Shown: in pieces, positions 54,131 through 63,212 of the stretch
How positions within the stretch are numbered: the stretch's first letter is position 1
How the letters are laid out: each line of letters starts with the position of its first letter
Assembly (NCBI RefSeq): GCF_002312805.1
Contig: NZ_NMUA01000016.1
Span: forward strand, 1 to 64,000
From: Sphingobium sp. D43FB
GTDB lineage: Bacteria; Pseudomonadota; Alphaproteobacteria; Sphingomonadales; Sphingomonadaceae
Reading direction: 5' to 3'
DNA length: 64,000 bases
Position numbers and translations under genes: made by a program
The notes under the pieces: model-generated
Databases searched by the model: none
Seen by the model: only the letters and a program-made list of their open reading frames with translations
What the model was told of the DNA's origin: nothing

Positions 54131-56640
54131 GCGCGCTGGATTGGGCGTCGAGTTGGCGCATCGCCCGGCGCGATCTGCTTGGCCGGTTCCGGGGATTGCG
54201 CCTGCTCTTTCTCTGCTTGTTCCTGGGCGTGGCGACGCTGGCGGCGATCGGCAGCCTGACCTCGGCGATCACGCAGGAACTCAGCCAACGGGGGCAGGGG
54301 CTGCTCGGCGGTGACGTCGAAATCGCCATGACCCAGCGCGAAGCGGGGGAGGGCGACAAGGCGGCCTTCCGTCGCCTCGGCCGCTTGAGCGAAACCATCC
54401 GCCTGCGCGCCATGGCGCGGGGTGAGAGGCCGGACTCGGCGGCAGTGCTGACCGAACTCAAGGGCGTGGACAGCGCCTATCCGCTTTATGGCACGCTGGC
54501 CCTGCAAGGCGGCACCTATCGCGCGCCGCTTGCCCCCGGCCGCATCCTCATCAGCCCGGCGCTTGCGGACCGGCTCGACGTCAAGCCTGGCGATCGGCTG
54601 GTCTATGGCACCGCCACTTTCACCATCGCGGACATCATCACCGACGAGCCTGACCGGCTGGGCGAAGGCTTCACCCTCGGCCCAGTGGCGATCGTTTCGC
54701 TCGACGGATTGCGCCGCACCGGCCTGATCCAGCCCGGCAGCCTTTATGACAGCAAATATCGCCTCCGCTTGGCCCCTGGGGCCGACGCGCAGGCGGTGCG
54801 CGAGGATCTGGAGCAACGCTACGCCTCGGCCGGATGGGAATATAAGGACCGCGATCGTGCCGCGCCCGGCGCCAGCAGCTTCATCGTCCGCATGGGCCAA
54901 TTTCTCTCGCTCATCGGCCTCGCCGCGCTGGTGATCGCGGGCATCGGCGTTAGCAACGGCGTCGCCTCCTATCTTGCACTCAAACGCCCCGGCATCGCGA
55001 CCTTCAAGGTACTGGGCGCGACCTCGACCGATATCGCGCGCATCTATCTGCTTCAGATCGGCTGCGTCGCGCTGCTCGGCATTGCCTGCGGTCTGATCGT
55101 CGGCTCGCTCCTGCCGCCTGCCATCGTCGCACTGGCGGGCGATGTGCTGCCGGTCAGCCCCGGTTTCCGGCTCCATGCCTTGCCGCTCGTCACCAGCGCG
55201 GCCTATGGCCTGTTGATCGCCTTCCTCTTCACCCTGCCGCCGCTTGCCCGTGCGCGGACCCAGCCGGCCGCGCTTCTCTTCCGTGGCGTGGTCGATGCGC
55301 GCCATGGCATCGACCGGCGCAGCCTGATCGCCATGACGGCGGCGGGCGCGCTGTTGGTCGCGCTGGCGCTCGGCACCGCGCGCGATCCGCTCTTTTCTGC
55401 CGCTGTTCTCGGCGCGACCGCAGCCGTCCTGCTCCTGTTGCTCGGCATCGGCTGGGGCGTCCGCCAGCTTGCCCTGCGTGCGCCGCGCCCGCGTCGGCCC
55501 TTGCTCCGCCTCGCGCTCGCCAATCTCCACCGCCCCGGCGCACAGACCGCCGCGCTGATCGTCGCGCTTGGCCTCGCGCTCACCCTGTTCGTCACGCTGG
55601 CGGGCATCCAGACCAGCCTCGACAGCGAAATCCGCAACGTCGTGCCCAAGACGGCACCGGCCCAGTTCGTCCTCGACATCCCATCGGGCGAGGGGGATCG
55701 CTTCCAGACGATCGTGCGCGCCCAAGCCCCCGACGCGCAGTTCAACATCGTCCCCGCCCTGCGCGGCACCATCGTCGCTTATGGCAATCAGCGCGTAACC
55801 GACCTGAAGGAACTGCCCGACGGCGCCTGGTTCCTGCGCGGCGAGCGCGGCATCACCTACAGCGCCACGCTGCCCGAAGGCAGCGAACTGGTCGAGGGGC
55901 AATGGTGGGCACCCGATTATGCCGGGCCGCCGCTTGTCTCCTTCGACGCGGAGGCGGCCAAGACGCTCGGCATCGGCGTTGGCGACACGCTAACCGTCAG
56001 CTTGCTGGGGCGGGAAATCACCGCGCGCATCGCCTCTCTGCGCAAGATCAATTGGGAGACGATGGGCTTCAACTATATCATGGTCTTCTCGCCTGGCACC
56101 GTGTCCGCCGCGCCGCATAGCTTGGCCGCGACCATCACCATGGACCCGCGCCAGGACAATCAGGTCACGCGCGCGCTGCTCGCCGCCTTCCCCGGCGTGT
56201 CGGTAATCGCGGTCGGCGAAGTGATCGAACAGGTCGGCGCGATCATGACGCAAATGTCATCCGCCATCGTCGCGGCCGCCTCTGTCGCGATCCTCGCCGG
56301 GATCGCGGTGCTGGTAGGCGCCATCGCCGCCTCGCGCCAGGCGCGCAGCTATGACAGCGTGATATTGAAGACGCTCGGCGCAACCCGCTGGCAGATATTG
56401 GGCGGCCAGGCGCTCGAATATGGCCTGCTCGCCATGATGCTGGCGCTGGTCGCGCTGGCGCTCGGGTCGGGCGCGGCCTGGTTCGTCATCGTCCAGATCT
56501 TCGATTTCACCTGGTCGCCCGACTGGCTCGTCGTCCTTGCGACACTGGGCGGCGGCGCGTTGCTGACGCTCGGCATCGGCCTCGCCGGATCGATCCCCTT
56601 GCTGTCAGTGCGCCCGGCCACCGCCCTGCGGCAGCTTTGA
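54127..56640 (+). CDS. ABC transporter permease, YbbP-like (FtsX fold)
   Basis: An 837-aa integral membrane protein with ten or so hydrophobic segments: one at the N-terminus (RLLFLCLFLGVATLAAI), a group near 260-430 and a group in the last 150 residues, separated by large periplasmic loops. This two-repeat FtsX layout matches YbbP. Begins with GTG within the ATPase stop. With the TesA-like lipoprotein it forms the conserved tesA/ybbA/ybbP locus; a role in lipid or envelope handling is likely but unproven. Confidence 0.88.
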   Translation: MSALDWASSWRIARRDLLGRFRGLRLLFLCLFLGVATLAAIGSLTSAITQELSQRGQGLLGGDVEIAMTQREAGEGDKAAFRRLGRLSETIRLRAMARGERPDSAAVLTELKGVDSAYPLYGTLALQGGTYRAPLAPGRILISPALADRLDVKPGDRLVYGTATFTIADIITDEPDRLGEGFTLGPVAIVSLDGLRRTGLIQPGSLYDSKYRLRLAPGADAQAVREDLEQRYASAGWEYKDRDRAAPGASSFIVRMGQFLSLIGLAALVIAGIGVSNGVASYLALKRPGIATFKVLGATSTDIARIYLLQIGCVALLGIACGLIVGSLLPPAIVALAGDVLPVSPGFRLHALPLVTSAAYGLLIAFLFTLPPLARARTQPAALLFRGVVDARHGIDRRSLIAMTAAGALLVALALGTARDPLFSAAVLGATAAVLLLLLGIGWGVRQLALRAPRPRRPLLRLALANLHRPGAQTAALIVALGLALTLFVTLAGIQTSLDSEIRNVVPKTAPAQFVLDIPSGEGDRFQTIVRAQAPDAQFNIVPALRGTIVAYGNQRVTDLKELPDGAWFLRGERGITYSATLPEGSELVEGQWWAPDYAGPPLVSFDAEAAKTLGIGVGDTLTVSLLGREITARIASLRKINWETMGFNYIMVFSPGTVSAAPHSLAATITMDPRQDNQVTRALLAAFPGVSVIAVGEVIEQVGAIMTQMSSAIVAAASVAILAGIAVLVGAIAASRQARSYDSVILKTLGATRWQILGGQALEYGLLAMMLALVALALGSGAAWFVIVQIFDFTWSPDWLVVLATLGGGALLTLGIGLAGSIPLLSVRPATALRQL

Positions 56641-56758
56641 ACGTCGGGTTGCACGCAAACGGCACCAAGCGCGGCTCAGCCCAGCGCGCTTGGTGCAACC
56701 TGCCGCGCGCGCCGGGCTAGCTTCGCTAAAATCCGATTTTGTTTGAGGGATAGCCAGC

Positions 56759-57466
56759 ATGACGACCACCCAGAACGCGACCCGCTCCTTCGTCGATCTG
56801 CGCGCCTGGGCGGCGGACGCGCGCATCGGGGCAGGGGAGGGCGATGCCTTCCTGTCCGCCCGCGCGCTGCTCCCCCAGCCCGAAGGCCCGGTGACGATCG
56901 GCCTGATCGCCCTGACGCAGGGCAGCGGCAAAGTCGATGCCATGCCCGCCGATGAATTCATCATCGTCGAATCCGGCACGGTGCAGATCGACCAGCGCAC
57001 CTTGAACGAAGGCGACAGCATCGTCCTGTGCGAAGGCGCGACGTTCGGCTGGAGCGTGGCGTCGGGCGCACGCCTGCTGTTCGTGCGCCGCACGGGCGGT
57101 TCCTTGGCCGATGGCCAGATCATCCCGATCGATACCCGCGCGCCGCTTGAACCGTCCGGCGCGCCGCTGGCCGAATTGCTGGTCGGGCCGACGCCCTCCT
57201 GCCGCAACTTCACCGATTATCGCTCGGCCGATGGGGAGTTTGTCTGCGGCACCTGGGATTCGACCCCCTATCATCGCCGTCCGATGACCTACCGCCATTA
57301 TGAGCTGATGTATCTGCTCGACGGCAGCGTCACCTTCGTCGACGGCGCGGGTGCGGAAGGCACGTTCGGCAAGGGCGACATCTTCCTGGTCGAACAGGGC
57401 GCCTCGTGCAGTTGGGACAGCCAGGTCCACGTCAAGAAAATCTACGCCATCTACCGCCCGGCATAA
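56759..57466 (+). CDS. two-domain cupin protein
   Basis: A 235-aa bicupin. The first barrel (about 45-110: PADEFIIVESGTVQIDQRTL, LNEGDSIVLCEGATFGW) and the second (about 165-230: YRHYELMYLLDGSVTFVDG, KGDIFLVEQGASCSWDS) are both of the DUF861-like (ureidoglycolate/Ethanolamine-utilisation-like) kind. Metal-binding His are sparse, so it may be a binding protein rather than an enzyme. The start follows GAGGGATAGCC. Alone between the ABC permease and a palindromic repeat. Confidence 0.8.
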   Translation: MTTTQNATRSFVDLRAWAADARIGAGEGDAFLSARALLPQPEGPVTIGLIALTQGSGKVDAMPADEFIIVESGTVQIDQRTLNEGDSIVLCEGATFGWSVASGARLLFVRRTGGSLADGQIIPIDTRAPLEPSGAPLAELLVGPTPSCRNFTDYRSADGEFVCGTWDSTPYHRRPMTYRHYELMYLLDGSVTFVDGAGAEGTFGKGDIFLVEQGASCSWDSQVHVKKIYAIYRPA

Positions 57467-57477
57467 GAACCACACCC

Positions 57478-57541
57478 CGTTCGCTTCGAGCGAAGTCGAG
57501 AAGCCCGCGCGCGCCTGTCTCGTCTTCGCTCGACACGAACG
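57478..57541. repeat. long inverted repeat between bicupin and copD
   Basis: Arms 57478-57501 and 57518-57541 match at 21 of 24 positions when inverted (core TTCGAGCGAAG with CTTCGCTCGA), with a 16-base loop rich in GCGC. It lies between convergent genes, so it may serve as a terminator, and its form is that of a common intergenic REP element. Confidence 0.7.
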
Positions 57542-57547
57542 GCGGTT

Positions 57548-58396
57548 TTAGCCCATCGGATCAAGCGTTCCCAGCAGGGCCACCAGCGCCATGATCGCAA
57601 TGGCAGCGCCCGTCTCGACCGCCAGCGACAGCCGCAATGCCCCGATCGCACCGTCGCCCCGCTCCAGCGCCGGCGTCAGCCGCCAGCGATTGAGCGCCGC
57701 CAGCCCCAACATCCCTGCAAACAGCAGCAGCTTTCCGCCGAGCAGCCAGCCATAGCGGCGCCCCGCCAAGGCGGGCAGGTCGGCAATCCCCACGATCATC
57801 AGGCTGTTGACCACCCCGGTCACGACCAAAGTCGCGACGAACACCGTCCCCAACAGCGCAAACTTCGCCAGCATCACCGCGACCCGATCGACATTCGGCC
57901 GCCGCACAGTCACCGCATGGAGCAACGCCGCCAGCGCCCCGATCCACCCGCAAGCCGCCCAGATATGCGCCACATCGGCGGCGCGGTGGATCGTCCCCGC
58001 CATAGCCTCGGTCGCGCCCGCATGGCCGGTCCAGGCGATCGTCGCAGCCGCCACCGCCGCCGGGATCAGGACCAGGCGGTTGCGCCCCGCAAGGGTCAGT
58101 GCCAGCGCGGCCAGCAACGCCGCCGCCCGCACCGCCAATACTGGTCCGATCGGCGTCATCGTCAGCAATATCTCCGCCGTCGCCCAATCGAGCGGCAACA
58201 TCGGGGTGCCGGTCATGCTCGCTCCGCTCGCCAGCAGCCATAGCGCCGACAGCGCCATGCCGCCCAACGCCAGCGCCACCAGCACAACCCGGCTCCCCGC
58301 CATGCCCATCGCCCACCAGAAGAGGGGCAGGCCCATGAGCAAGGCGAGGTCGGCCATCAGGCCGAACCGGGCAAAGACCAGCATCCCCCCATCCAT
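57548..58396 (-). CDS. copD: copper resistance protein CopD-like (inner membrane)
   Basis: A 282-aa polytopic protein with about eight hydrophobic segments and the CopD domain. Conserved His are in TWTGHAGATEAMAG, GTIHRAADVAHIWAACGWIG and LLHAVTVRR; GVVNSLMIV and GWLLGGKLLLFAGM are typical. It is thought to carry copper across the inner membrane together with CopC. It starts 6 bases after copC, so the two form an operon divergent from the ECF module. Confidence 0.88.
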   Translation of the reverse strand: MDGGMLVFARFGLMADLALLMGLPLFWWAMGMAGSRVVLVALALGGMALSALWLLASGASMTGTPMLPLDWATAEILLTMTPIGPVLAVRAAALLAALALTLAGRNRLVLIPAAVAAATIAWTGHAGATEAMAGTIHRAADVAHIWAACGWIGALAALLHAVTVRRPNVDRVAVMLAKFALLGTVFVATLVVTGVVNSLMIVGIADLPALAGRRYGWLLGGKLLLFAGMLGLAALNRWRLTPALERGDGAIGALRLSLAVETGAAIAIMALVALLGTLDPMG

Positions 58397-58402
58397 GACG
58401 GC

Positions 58403-58783
58403 TTACTTGACCTTGAAGCTGTAGCCGCCTTCCATCTTATGCTGGTCGGCCCCCACGATATGCCATTTCAGGTCATAGTCACCGGCGGGCAGGGCGCGGG
58501 GCAGGGTGACGACCATGGTCTTGCCATCGGGCGCGAGCGCGGTCTTGAACCCCTTGATCGGCATCGGCGGATGATCGGCCATGCCCGGCATCCCCGTCAT
58601 CACCAGCTCCACGCCGCTCATCGGCGCCAGGAATTTTTCGGAAAAGGTCAGCGTCAACTTGGTCGGCTTGGCCACGGTCGCATTGGCGGCGGGGCTGGAC
58701 GATACCAGCTTGCTATGCGCCAGCGCCGCACCCGGCAGGATGGCCAGCGACAAGGCAGCGGCGGCGATCAGGAAACGGGACAT
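58403..58783 (-). CDS. copC: copper-binding periplasmic protein CopC
   Basis: A 126-aa CopC with a Sec signal peptide (MSRFLIAAAALSLAILPG then A-L-A before HSK). The mature protein begins with His, the Cu(II) ligand of CopC. The Met-containing segment ELVMTGMPGMADHPPMP and DLKWHIVGADQHKMEGGYSF supply further copper ligands. First gene of copCD; the ribosome site AAGGAGTATA precedes it. It is divergent from the CnrYXH-like genes across a 216-base gap. Confidence 0.92.
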   Translation of the reverse strand: MSRFLIAAAALSLAILPGAALAHSKLVSSSPAANATVAKPTKLTLTFSEKFLAPMSGVELVMTGMPGMADHPPMPIKGFKTALAPDGKTMVVTLPRALPAGDYDLKWHIVGADQHKMEGGYSFKVK

Positions 58784-58999
58784 GGACTATACTCCTTGGA
58801 TGAACGGCTCGAATGGGTCGGATCAGGATGAAAACAACGGCGGAGTGTGTTTTCCACCGCGATCGCGACAAGCTCTAGGGAACATTACGCATGGACTTGC
58901 CCCACCCCTTGCCCAAGGTGCATGATTTTTTCTCGCCTCTGCATCGTGAGGGATTGGCGCGCGCCGCGCGTATGGTGCGATGAGGATGGAGTATGTGCG
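58784..58999. promoter_or_regulatory. divergent control region, copCD / ECF module
   Basis: 216 bases with no gene. The string GGGAACATTACGCATGG near 58878-58894 has the GGAAC core common in ECF-type -35 elements, reading rightward; no sure -10 was found. The copC side carries the ribosome site only. A short GCGATCGC palindrome (58860-58867) is present. Confidence 0.35.
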
Positions 59000-59260
59000 A
59001 TGAATAATCTCGATCAATGGCTGGGCCAAGTGCGCGCCATGCCGACCGACGCTCGGCTTGAGGGCCTGGACGATGCGGTGATGCAGGGCGTTGCCCGCCG
59101 CCGGGAGCAGGGCGCGGCACGGCGCAGCCTGATGCTGGCAGGCTTGCTCGCCATCGGCATCGGCTGGGCGGGCAGCATCGTGCCGGGCGCACCGGCACAG
59201 GCCGCGCCTGCACCGATCGGCATGTCGGATTATGCGCCCTCGCGCCTGCTCGGCCAATGA
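59000..59260 (+). CDS. CnrY-like anti-sigma factor
   Basis: An 86-aa protein: a cytoplasmic N-terminal 40 residues rich in charged residues (MNNLDQWLGQVRAMP, RLEGLDDAVMQGV), one membrane segment (about 44-60, LMLAGLLAIGIGWAGSIV), and a short periplasmic tail. Size and shape match CnrY, which holds its ECF sigma factor at the membrane. Its stop overlaps the CnrX-like start (ATGA at 59257-59260), as in cnrYXH. Called by architecture and position rather than by sequence identity. Confidence 0.75.
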   Translation: MNNLDQWLGQVRAMPTDARLEGLDDAVMQGVARRREQGAARRSLMLAGLLAIGIGWAGSIVPGAPAQAAPAPIGMSDYAPSRLLGQ

Positions 59261-59694
59261 GTCTCAAACGCTATCTGCTGGTTGCGCTGGTGGCTTTTGC
59301 TGCGGCGCTAGCAGCCGTGCTGGTCGCGCGCACCTGGCTCGCCCCCCAGCCGCGCGTCGAAAGCGAAGTCCACGCCCTGATGCACCAGCGGCTGACGCTC
59401 GACGCGGCGCAGGAACAGCGCATCCATGAACTCGAAGCCGCCTTCGCCAAGCGTCGCGAAGCGCTGGAGGCGGAAATGCGCGCCGACAATGAACGGCTCG
59501 CCGCCGCAATCGCTGCGGAACAGGGCTATGGGCCAAAGGTCGCCGCGGCCGTGGATCAGACCCACCATGTCATGGGCGCGCTGCAAAAGGAAACGCTCCA
59601 GCATATCTTCGCCATGCGCGCCGTCTTGCGTCCTGATCAGGCCGCGCAGTTCGACGCCGCCGTCGTCAAGGCGCTGACCCAGCCCGCCCGGTGA
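59257..59694 (+). CDS. CnrX-like periplasmic metal sensor
   Basis: A 145-aa membrane-anchored helical hairpin protein of the heavy-metal resistance (CnrX/Spy) fold, with an N-terminal anchor (YLLVALVAFAAALAAVLV). The CnrX metal ligands His42, His46, Glu63, His119 and Met123 (from memory) all have counterparts at a constant shift of three: His39, His43, Glu60, His116 and Met120. It should sense a metal and release the sigma factor through the CnrY-like partner. It overlaps both neighbours. Confidence 0.8.
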   Translation: MSLKRYLLVALVAFAAALAAVLVARTWLAPQPRVESEVHALMHQRLTLDAAQEQRIHELEAAFAKRREALEAEMRADNERLAAAIAAEQGYGPKVAAAVDQTHHVMGALQKETLQHIFAMRAVLRPDQAAQFDAAVVKALTQPAR

Positions 59695-60254
59695 TATCGC
59701 CGCCCGTCGATCTGGATGACCGGGCACTAGCCGCGCGCGCGCTGGCCGGGCGGCAGGATGCCTATGCCGCGTTGATGCGGCGGCATCGCGATGCCGTCTG
59801 GCGGCTGGCGCGCAGCCATGTCGGCGACGCGGACGAAGCGCTCGACATTACGCAGGAGGTGTTCGTCGCTGCCTTCGCCGCGCTCGCCCGCTATGATGGC
59901 GCGCGCCCGTTTCGCACCTGGATCGCGCGGATCACGCTCAACAAATGCCGCGACTGGGGCCGTCGCCGCGCGGTGCGGCGCTTCTTCGCCTTTGCCCGCC
60001 CCATCGACGAAGCGGGCGAGATCGCCGACGCCGCGCCGGACCCGGAACAGGCGGCCCAGTCGCAGCGCGAACTCGCCCGCATCAACGCCGCCATCGCCGC
60101 CTTGCCCGCCTCGCTCAAGGACGTCCTGCTGCTCCGCACGATCGAAGCCATGAGCCAGGCGGACACCGCCGCGCTGCTCGGCCTCAGTGAAAAAGCCGTA
60201 GAAACCCGCCTCTACCGCGCCCGCGCAAAATTGTCGGCCGCGCTTGGGGAATAG
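59691..60254 (+). CDS. ECF sigma factor, CnrH-like
   Basis: A 187-aa ECF sigma factor. Region 2 is in DEALDITQEVFVAAFAALARYDG and RPFRTWIARITLNKCRDW; region 4 in ALLGLSEKAVETRLYRARAKL. GTG start within the sensor gene stop (GTGA at 59691-59694). It completes a Y-X-H order like Cupriavidus cnrYXH, but here it lies between copCD and copAB, so copper rather than nickel/cobalt is the likely signal. Its target promoters should include copA and copC. Confidence 0.88.
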   Translation: MISPPVDLDDRALAARALAGRQDAYAALMRRHRDAVWRLARSHVGDADEALDITQEVFVAAFAALARYDGARPFRTWIARITLNKCRDWGRRRAVRRFFAFARPIDEAGEIADAAPDPEQAAQSQRELARINAAIAALPASLKDVLLLRTIEAMSQADTAALLGLSEKAVETRLYRARAKLSAALGE

Positions 60255-60275
60255 GAGCGAAAGGAGCGCCCCAAA

Positions 60276-60400
60276 CAATCCTCCCCCTGCGGGGGAGGGG
60301 GACCGGCGAAGCCGGTGGAGGGGTGTCACCCTCTCGATGGCGCGACACCCCTCCGTCAGCGCGTCGCGCCGATACCGCCCCTCCCAGGGGTGGATTTTAA
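60276..60400. repeat. hairpin-rich dispersed repeat, copy 2
   Basis: CCTCCCCC-TGC-GGGGGAGG (60280-60298), ACCGGC-GAA-GCCGGT (60302-60316), then GGAGGGGTGTC (60317-60327) pairing with GACACCCCTCC (60344-60354), a GCGTCGCGC stretch and CCCCTCCCAGGGGTGG. The 11-base arms equal those of the copy at 24122-24250. It sits between the sigma gene and copA; 60255-60456 has no gene. Confidence 0.8.
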
Positions 60401-60456
60401 TGCATTCCAGCGCCAAATTTTTGAGGGATGATGCCGCGCCCCGCGTATGAAGGGGC

Positions 60457-62196
60457 ATGACGCATTTGACCCTCGACCGCCGCACCCTGTTCAAGGGCGC
60501 TGCCGCCCTCAGCTTCGCCAACGCCTTCCCCGCCTGGGCGCAAAGCGGCACCCATGGCCTGGCACCAGCGCCGGGCGTGCTGTCGGGCGAGACAATCGCG
60601 CTCACCGTGGCCGACAGCCATTTTTCGACCGGCGGCCGCTCGGCCCATGCAATCACCATCAACGACACGCTGCCCGCGCCGCTGATCCGGTTGCGCGAGG
60701 GGCAGAATGTCCGCCTCTCCGTCACCAACAAGTTGAAGGAAGACACGTCGATCCACTGGCACGGCCTGATCCTCCCCTTTCAGATGGACGGCGTCCCCGG
60801 CGTCAGCTTCCCCGGCATCCGCCCCGGCGAAACCTTCCACTATGAATTTCCGATCCGGCAATCGGGCACCTACTGGTATCACAGCCATTCCGGCATGCAG
60901 GAGGCGATGGGCCATTATGGTCCCATCGTCATCGACCCCGCCGGCGTCGATCCAGTGCAGGCTAGCCGAGAACATGTCATCGTCCTGTCCGACTGGTCGC
61001 CGGTCCACCCGCATGTCCAGCTCAAGCGGCTCAAGCAGATGGGCGGCTATTATAATATGCAGAAGCAGACGCTGGCCGATCTGCTCAAGGGCAAGAACCA
61101 GCCCCTGAAGGAGCGCATCGAATGGGGCGCGATGCGGATGGACCCGACCGATATTTCGGACGTGACCGGCTCCACCTACAGCTACCTCGTCAACGGCCAT
61201 GGCACGCCGGAAAACTGGACCGGGCTATTCACGCCGGGCGAGCGCGTCCGCCTGCGCATCGTCAACGCCTCGGCCATGACCAATTTCAATGTCCGCCTGC
61301 CCGGCCTGCCCATGACCGTGGTGCAGTGCGATGGCCAGCATGTCCAGCCGGTCGAAACCGACGAGTTCCAGATCGGCATCGCCGAAACCTATGACGTGAT
61401 CGTCCAGCCCACCGACGCAACCGCCTACGCTCTGATCGCCGAAGCCATCGACCGCTCCGGCCTCGTGCGCGCGACGCTCGCGCCACAAATCGGCATGGTC
61501 GCCGCCATCCCGCCGCTGCGCACCCGTCCGCTGCTCACGATGAAGGATATGGGGATGGACATGTCCGGCATGGACATGGGGCAGGGGGGCGTCATCGACC
61601 TGTCCCAACCCGCCAATGAAAGCATGGCCGGGCACAGCATGAAGATGCTCGACCCCTCGGTCGCGCCGGAGGTGCCGATGGGACCGGGCGTCGCGACCCT
61701 GTCCTCCATGCCTGCCGATCGCACCGCCGATCGGCCGACGGGGCTGGAGGATGTCGATCATCGCGTCCTGACCTATGCCGACCTGCGCGCGCTGGAGCCG
61801 AATGAGGATGTCCGCGCGCCGACCCGCTCGCTCGACATTCATCTGACCGCGAACATGGAACGCTATATGTGGTCGTTCGACGGGGTGAAGCTGTCCGATG
61901 GCGCGGAGCCGATCGCTTTCCGCCATATGGAGCGGGTGCGCGTCACCCTCATCAACGACACGATGATGCCGCACCCCATCCACATTCACGGCCATTTCTT
62001 TCAGCTCATCACCGGCGAGGATGCGACCCACAACCCGCGCAAGCATACGGTGAATGTGCTGCCCGGCGGCAAGATCAGCTTTGATCTGACCGCCGATGCG
62101 CTGGGCGACTGGGCGTTCCACTGCCATATGCTGATGCACATGCATGCCGGGATGATGCGCGTCGTCACGGTCCGTCACGCGGAGGACGCGGCATGA
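60457..62196 (+). CDS. copA: multicopper oxidase CopA (copper resistance system)
   Basis: A 579-aa periplasmic copper oxidase with a Tat signal (D-R-R-T-L-F-K, cleavage near AWAQ). The four copper motifs are present: H-W-H-G, H-S-H-S, H-P-I-H-I-H-G-H and H-C-H-M-L-M-H-M-H-A-G-M. A Met-rich insert (MGMDMSGMDMG) near residue 365 suits Cu(I) capture. It oxidises Cu(I) to Cu(II) in the periplasm. The stop overlaps the copB ATG (ATGA at 62193-62196). Confidence 0.95.
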   Translation: MTHLTLDRRTLFKGAAALSFANAFPAWAQSGTHGLAPAPGVLSGETIALTVADSHFSTGGRSAHAITINDTLPAPLIRLREGQNVRLSVTNKLKEDTSIHWHGLILPFQMDGVPGVSFPGIRPGETFHYEFPIRQSGTYWYHSHSGMQEAMGHYGPIVIDPAGVDPVQASREHVIVLSDWSPVHPHVQLKRLKQMGGYYNMQKQTLADLLKGKNQPLKERIEWGAMRMDPTDISDVTGSTYSYLVNGHGTPENWTGLFTPGERVRLRIVNASAMTNFNVRLPGLPMTVVQCDGQHVQPVETDEFQIGIAETYDVIVQPTDATAYALIAEAIDRSGLVRATLAPQIGMVAAIPPLRTRPLLTMKDMGMDMSGMDMGQGGVIDLSQPANESMAGHSMKMLDPSVAPEVPMGPGVATLSSMPADRTADRPTGLEDVDHRVLTYADLRALEPNEDVRAPTRSLDIHLTANMERYMWSFDGVKLSDGAEPIAFRHMERVRVTLINDTMMPHPIHIHGHFFQLITGEDATHNPRKHTVNVLPGGKISFDLTADALGDWAFHCHMLMHMHAGMMRVVTVRHAEDAA

Positions 62197-63080
62197 TGCG
62201 CCTGATCGTCGCCGCGCTGCTCACCAGCACCACGCCCGCCCTGGCCCAGATGGACCATAGCGCCCATCAGATGCCGTCCGCGCCGGAGGCATCCGCCGAC
62301 CCGCACGCCGGACATACCATGCCTGCCGCCGACGATACGATCCCTCAGGGCGTCGCCCCGCCAGTCCCAACCGACCACGCCGCCGAAGCCTTTTACGACC
62401 CCGCCGTCATGGCCCGCGCCCGCGCCGCCATGATCAAGGAAAGCGGCGGCATGACCTTCTCGCAACTGATGGTTGATCGCCTCGAATATCGCGCCAACAA
62501 GGGCGCCAACGGCTATGCCTGGGAAGGCGAAGGCTGGATCGGCGGCGACATCAACCGCTTCGCCTTCAAGACCGAAGGCGAGGGCGAGGTTGGCGGGCCG
62601 CTCGAAAGCGCAGAGGTCCAGGCCCTCTACAGCCGCGCGATCGACCCATGGTGGAACATGGTCGCAGGCGTCCGCCATGACATCCGGCCGGAGCCGCAGC
62701 GCAGCTATGCCACGGTCGGTATAGAAGGCCTCGCCCCCTATTGGTTCGAGGTCGAGGGCCAGGCCTTCGTCTCGACCAAGGGCGACGTCCATCTGCGCAT
62801 GGAGGGCAGCTATGACCAGCGCATCACCCAGCGCCTGATCCTGCAACCCGCCGCCGAAGTGAATATCGCGGCGCAGGATGTGCCCGAACTCGGCATCGGG
62901 TCGGGCATCTCCAACATCGAACTCGGCCTGCGCCTGCGCTACGAATTTGCCCGCGAATTTGCGCCCTATGTCGGCGTCCATTGGGAACGCAAGCTCGGCG
63001 ACACCGCCCGCTACGCCCGCGCCGATGGGGAAGGGGCGTCGACCGCCAGCCTCGTCATGGGCATCCGTTTCTGGTTCTGA
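62193..63080 (+). CDS. copB: copper resistance outer-membrane protein CopB
   Basis: A 295-aa outer-membrane barrel protein. A Sec signal (MMRLIVAALLTSTTPALAQ) precedes a His/Met-rich segment (MDHSAHQMPSAP, DPHAGHTMPAAD) that should bind copper. The barrel region ends with the Phe-containing C-terminus MGIRFWF needed for outer-membrane insertion. Strands such as ELRL-type alternation from about residue 75 on are typical. Coupled to copA by a 4-base overlap. Confidence 0.93.
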   Translation: MMRLIVAALLTSTTPALAQMDHSAHQMPSAPEASADPHAGHTMPAADDTIPQGVAPPVPTDHAAEAFYDPAVMARARAAMIKESGGMTFSQLMVDRLEYRANKGANGYAWEGEGWIGGDINRFAFKTEGEGEVGGPLESAEVQALYSRAIDPWWNMVAGVRHDIRPEPQRSYATVGIEGLAPYWFEVEGQAFVSTKGDVHLRMEGSYDQRITQRLILQPAAEVNIAAQDVPELGIGSGISNIELGLRLRYEFAREFAPYVGVHWERKLGDTARYARADGEGASTASLVMGIRFWF

Positions 63081-63212
63081 CGATCGCGGCACAAGCTGCT
63101 GTGGACTGGCAATAATTTGTCATGCTGCCCGCTATCTCGCGCCGCTCTTCGCGCGATAGCACCGTGACGCCGCCCTACTCTCTCAATGATACCGAAAAAC
63201 GGATCAGGGTAG

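Noticed and set aside
53863..55902. 679-codon leftward frame antisense to the ABC permease
   Set aside because: Low-complexity Arg/Gly/Gln-rich translation with no domain; the opposite strand encodes a clear FtsX-type permease.
58784..58999. CopRS-type cop box
   Set aside because: No recognisable cop box and no copRS genes in the window; control is better explained by the adjacent ECF module.
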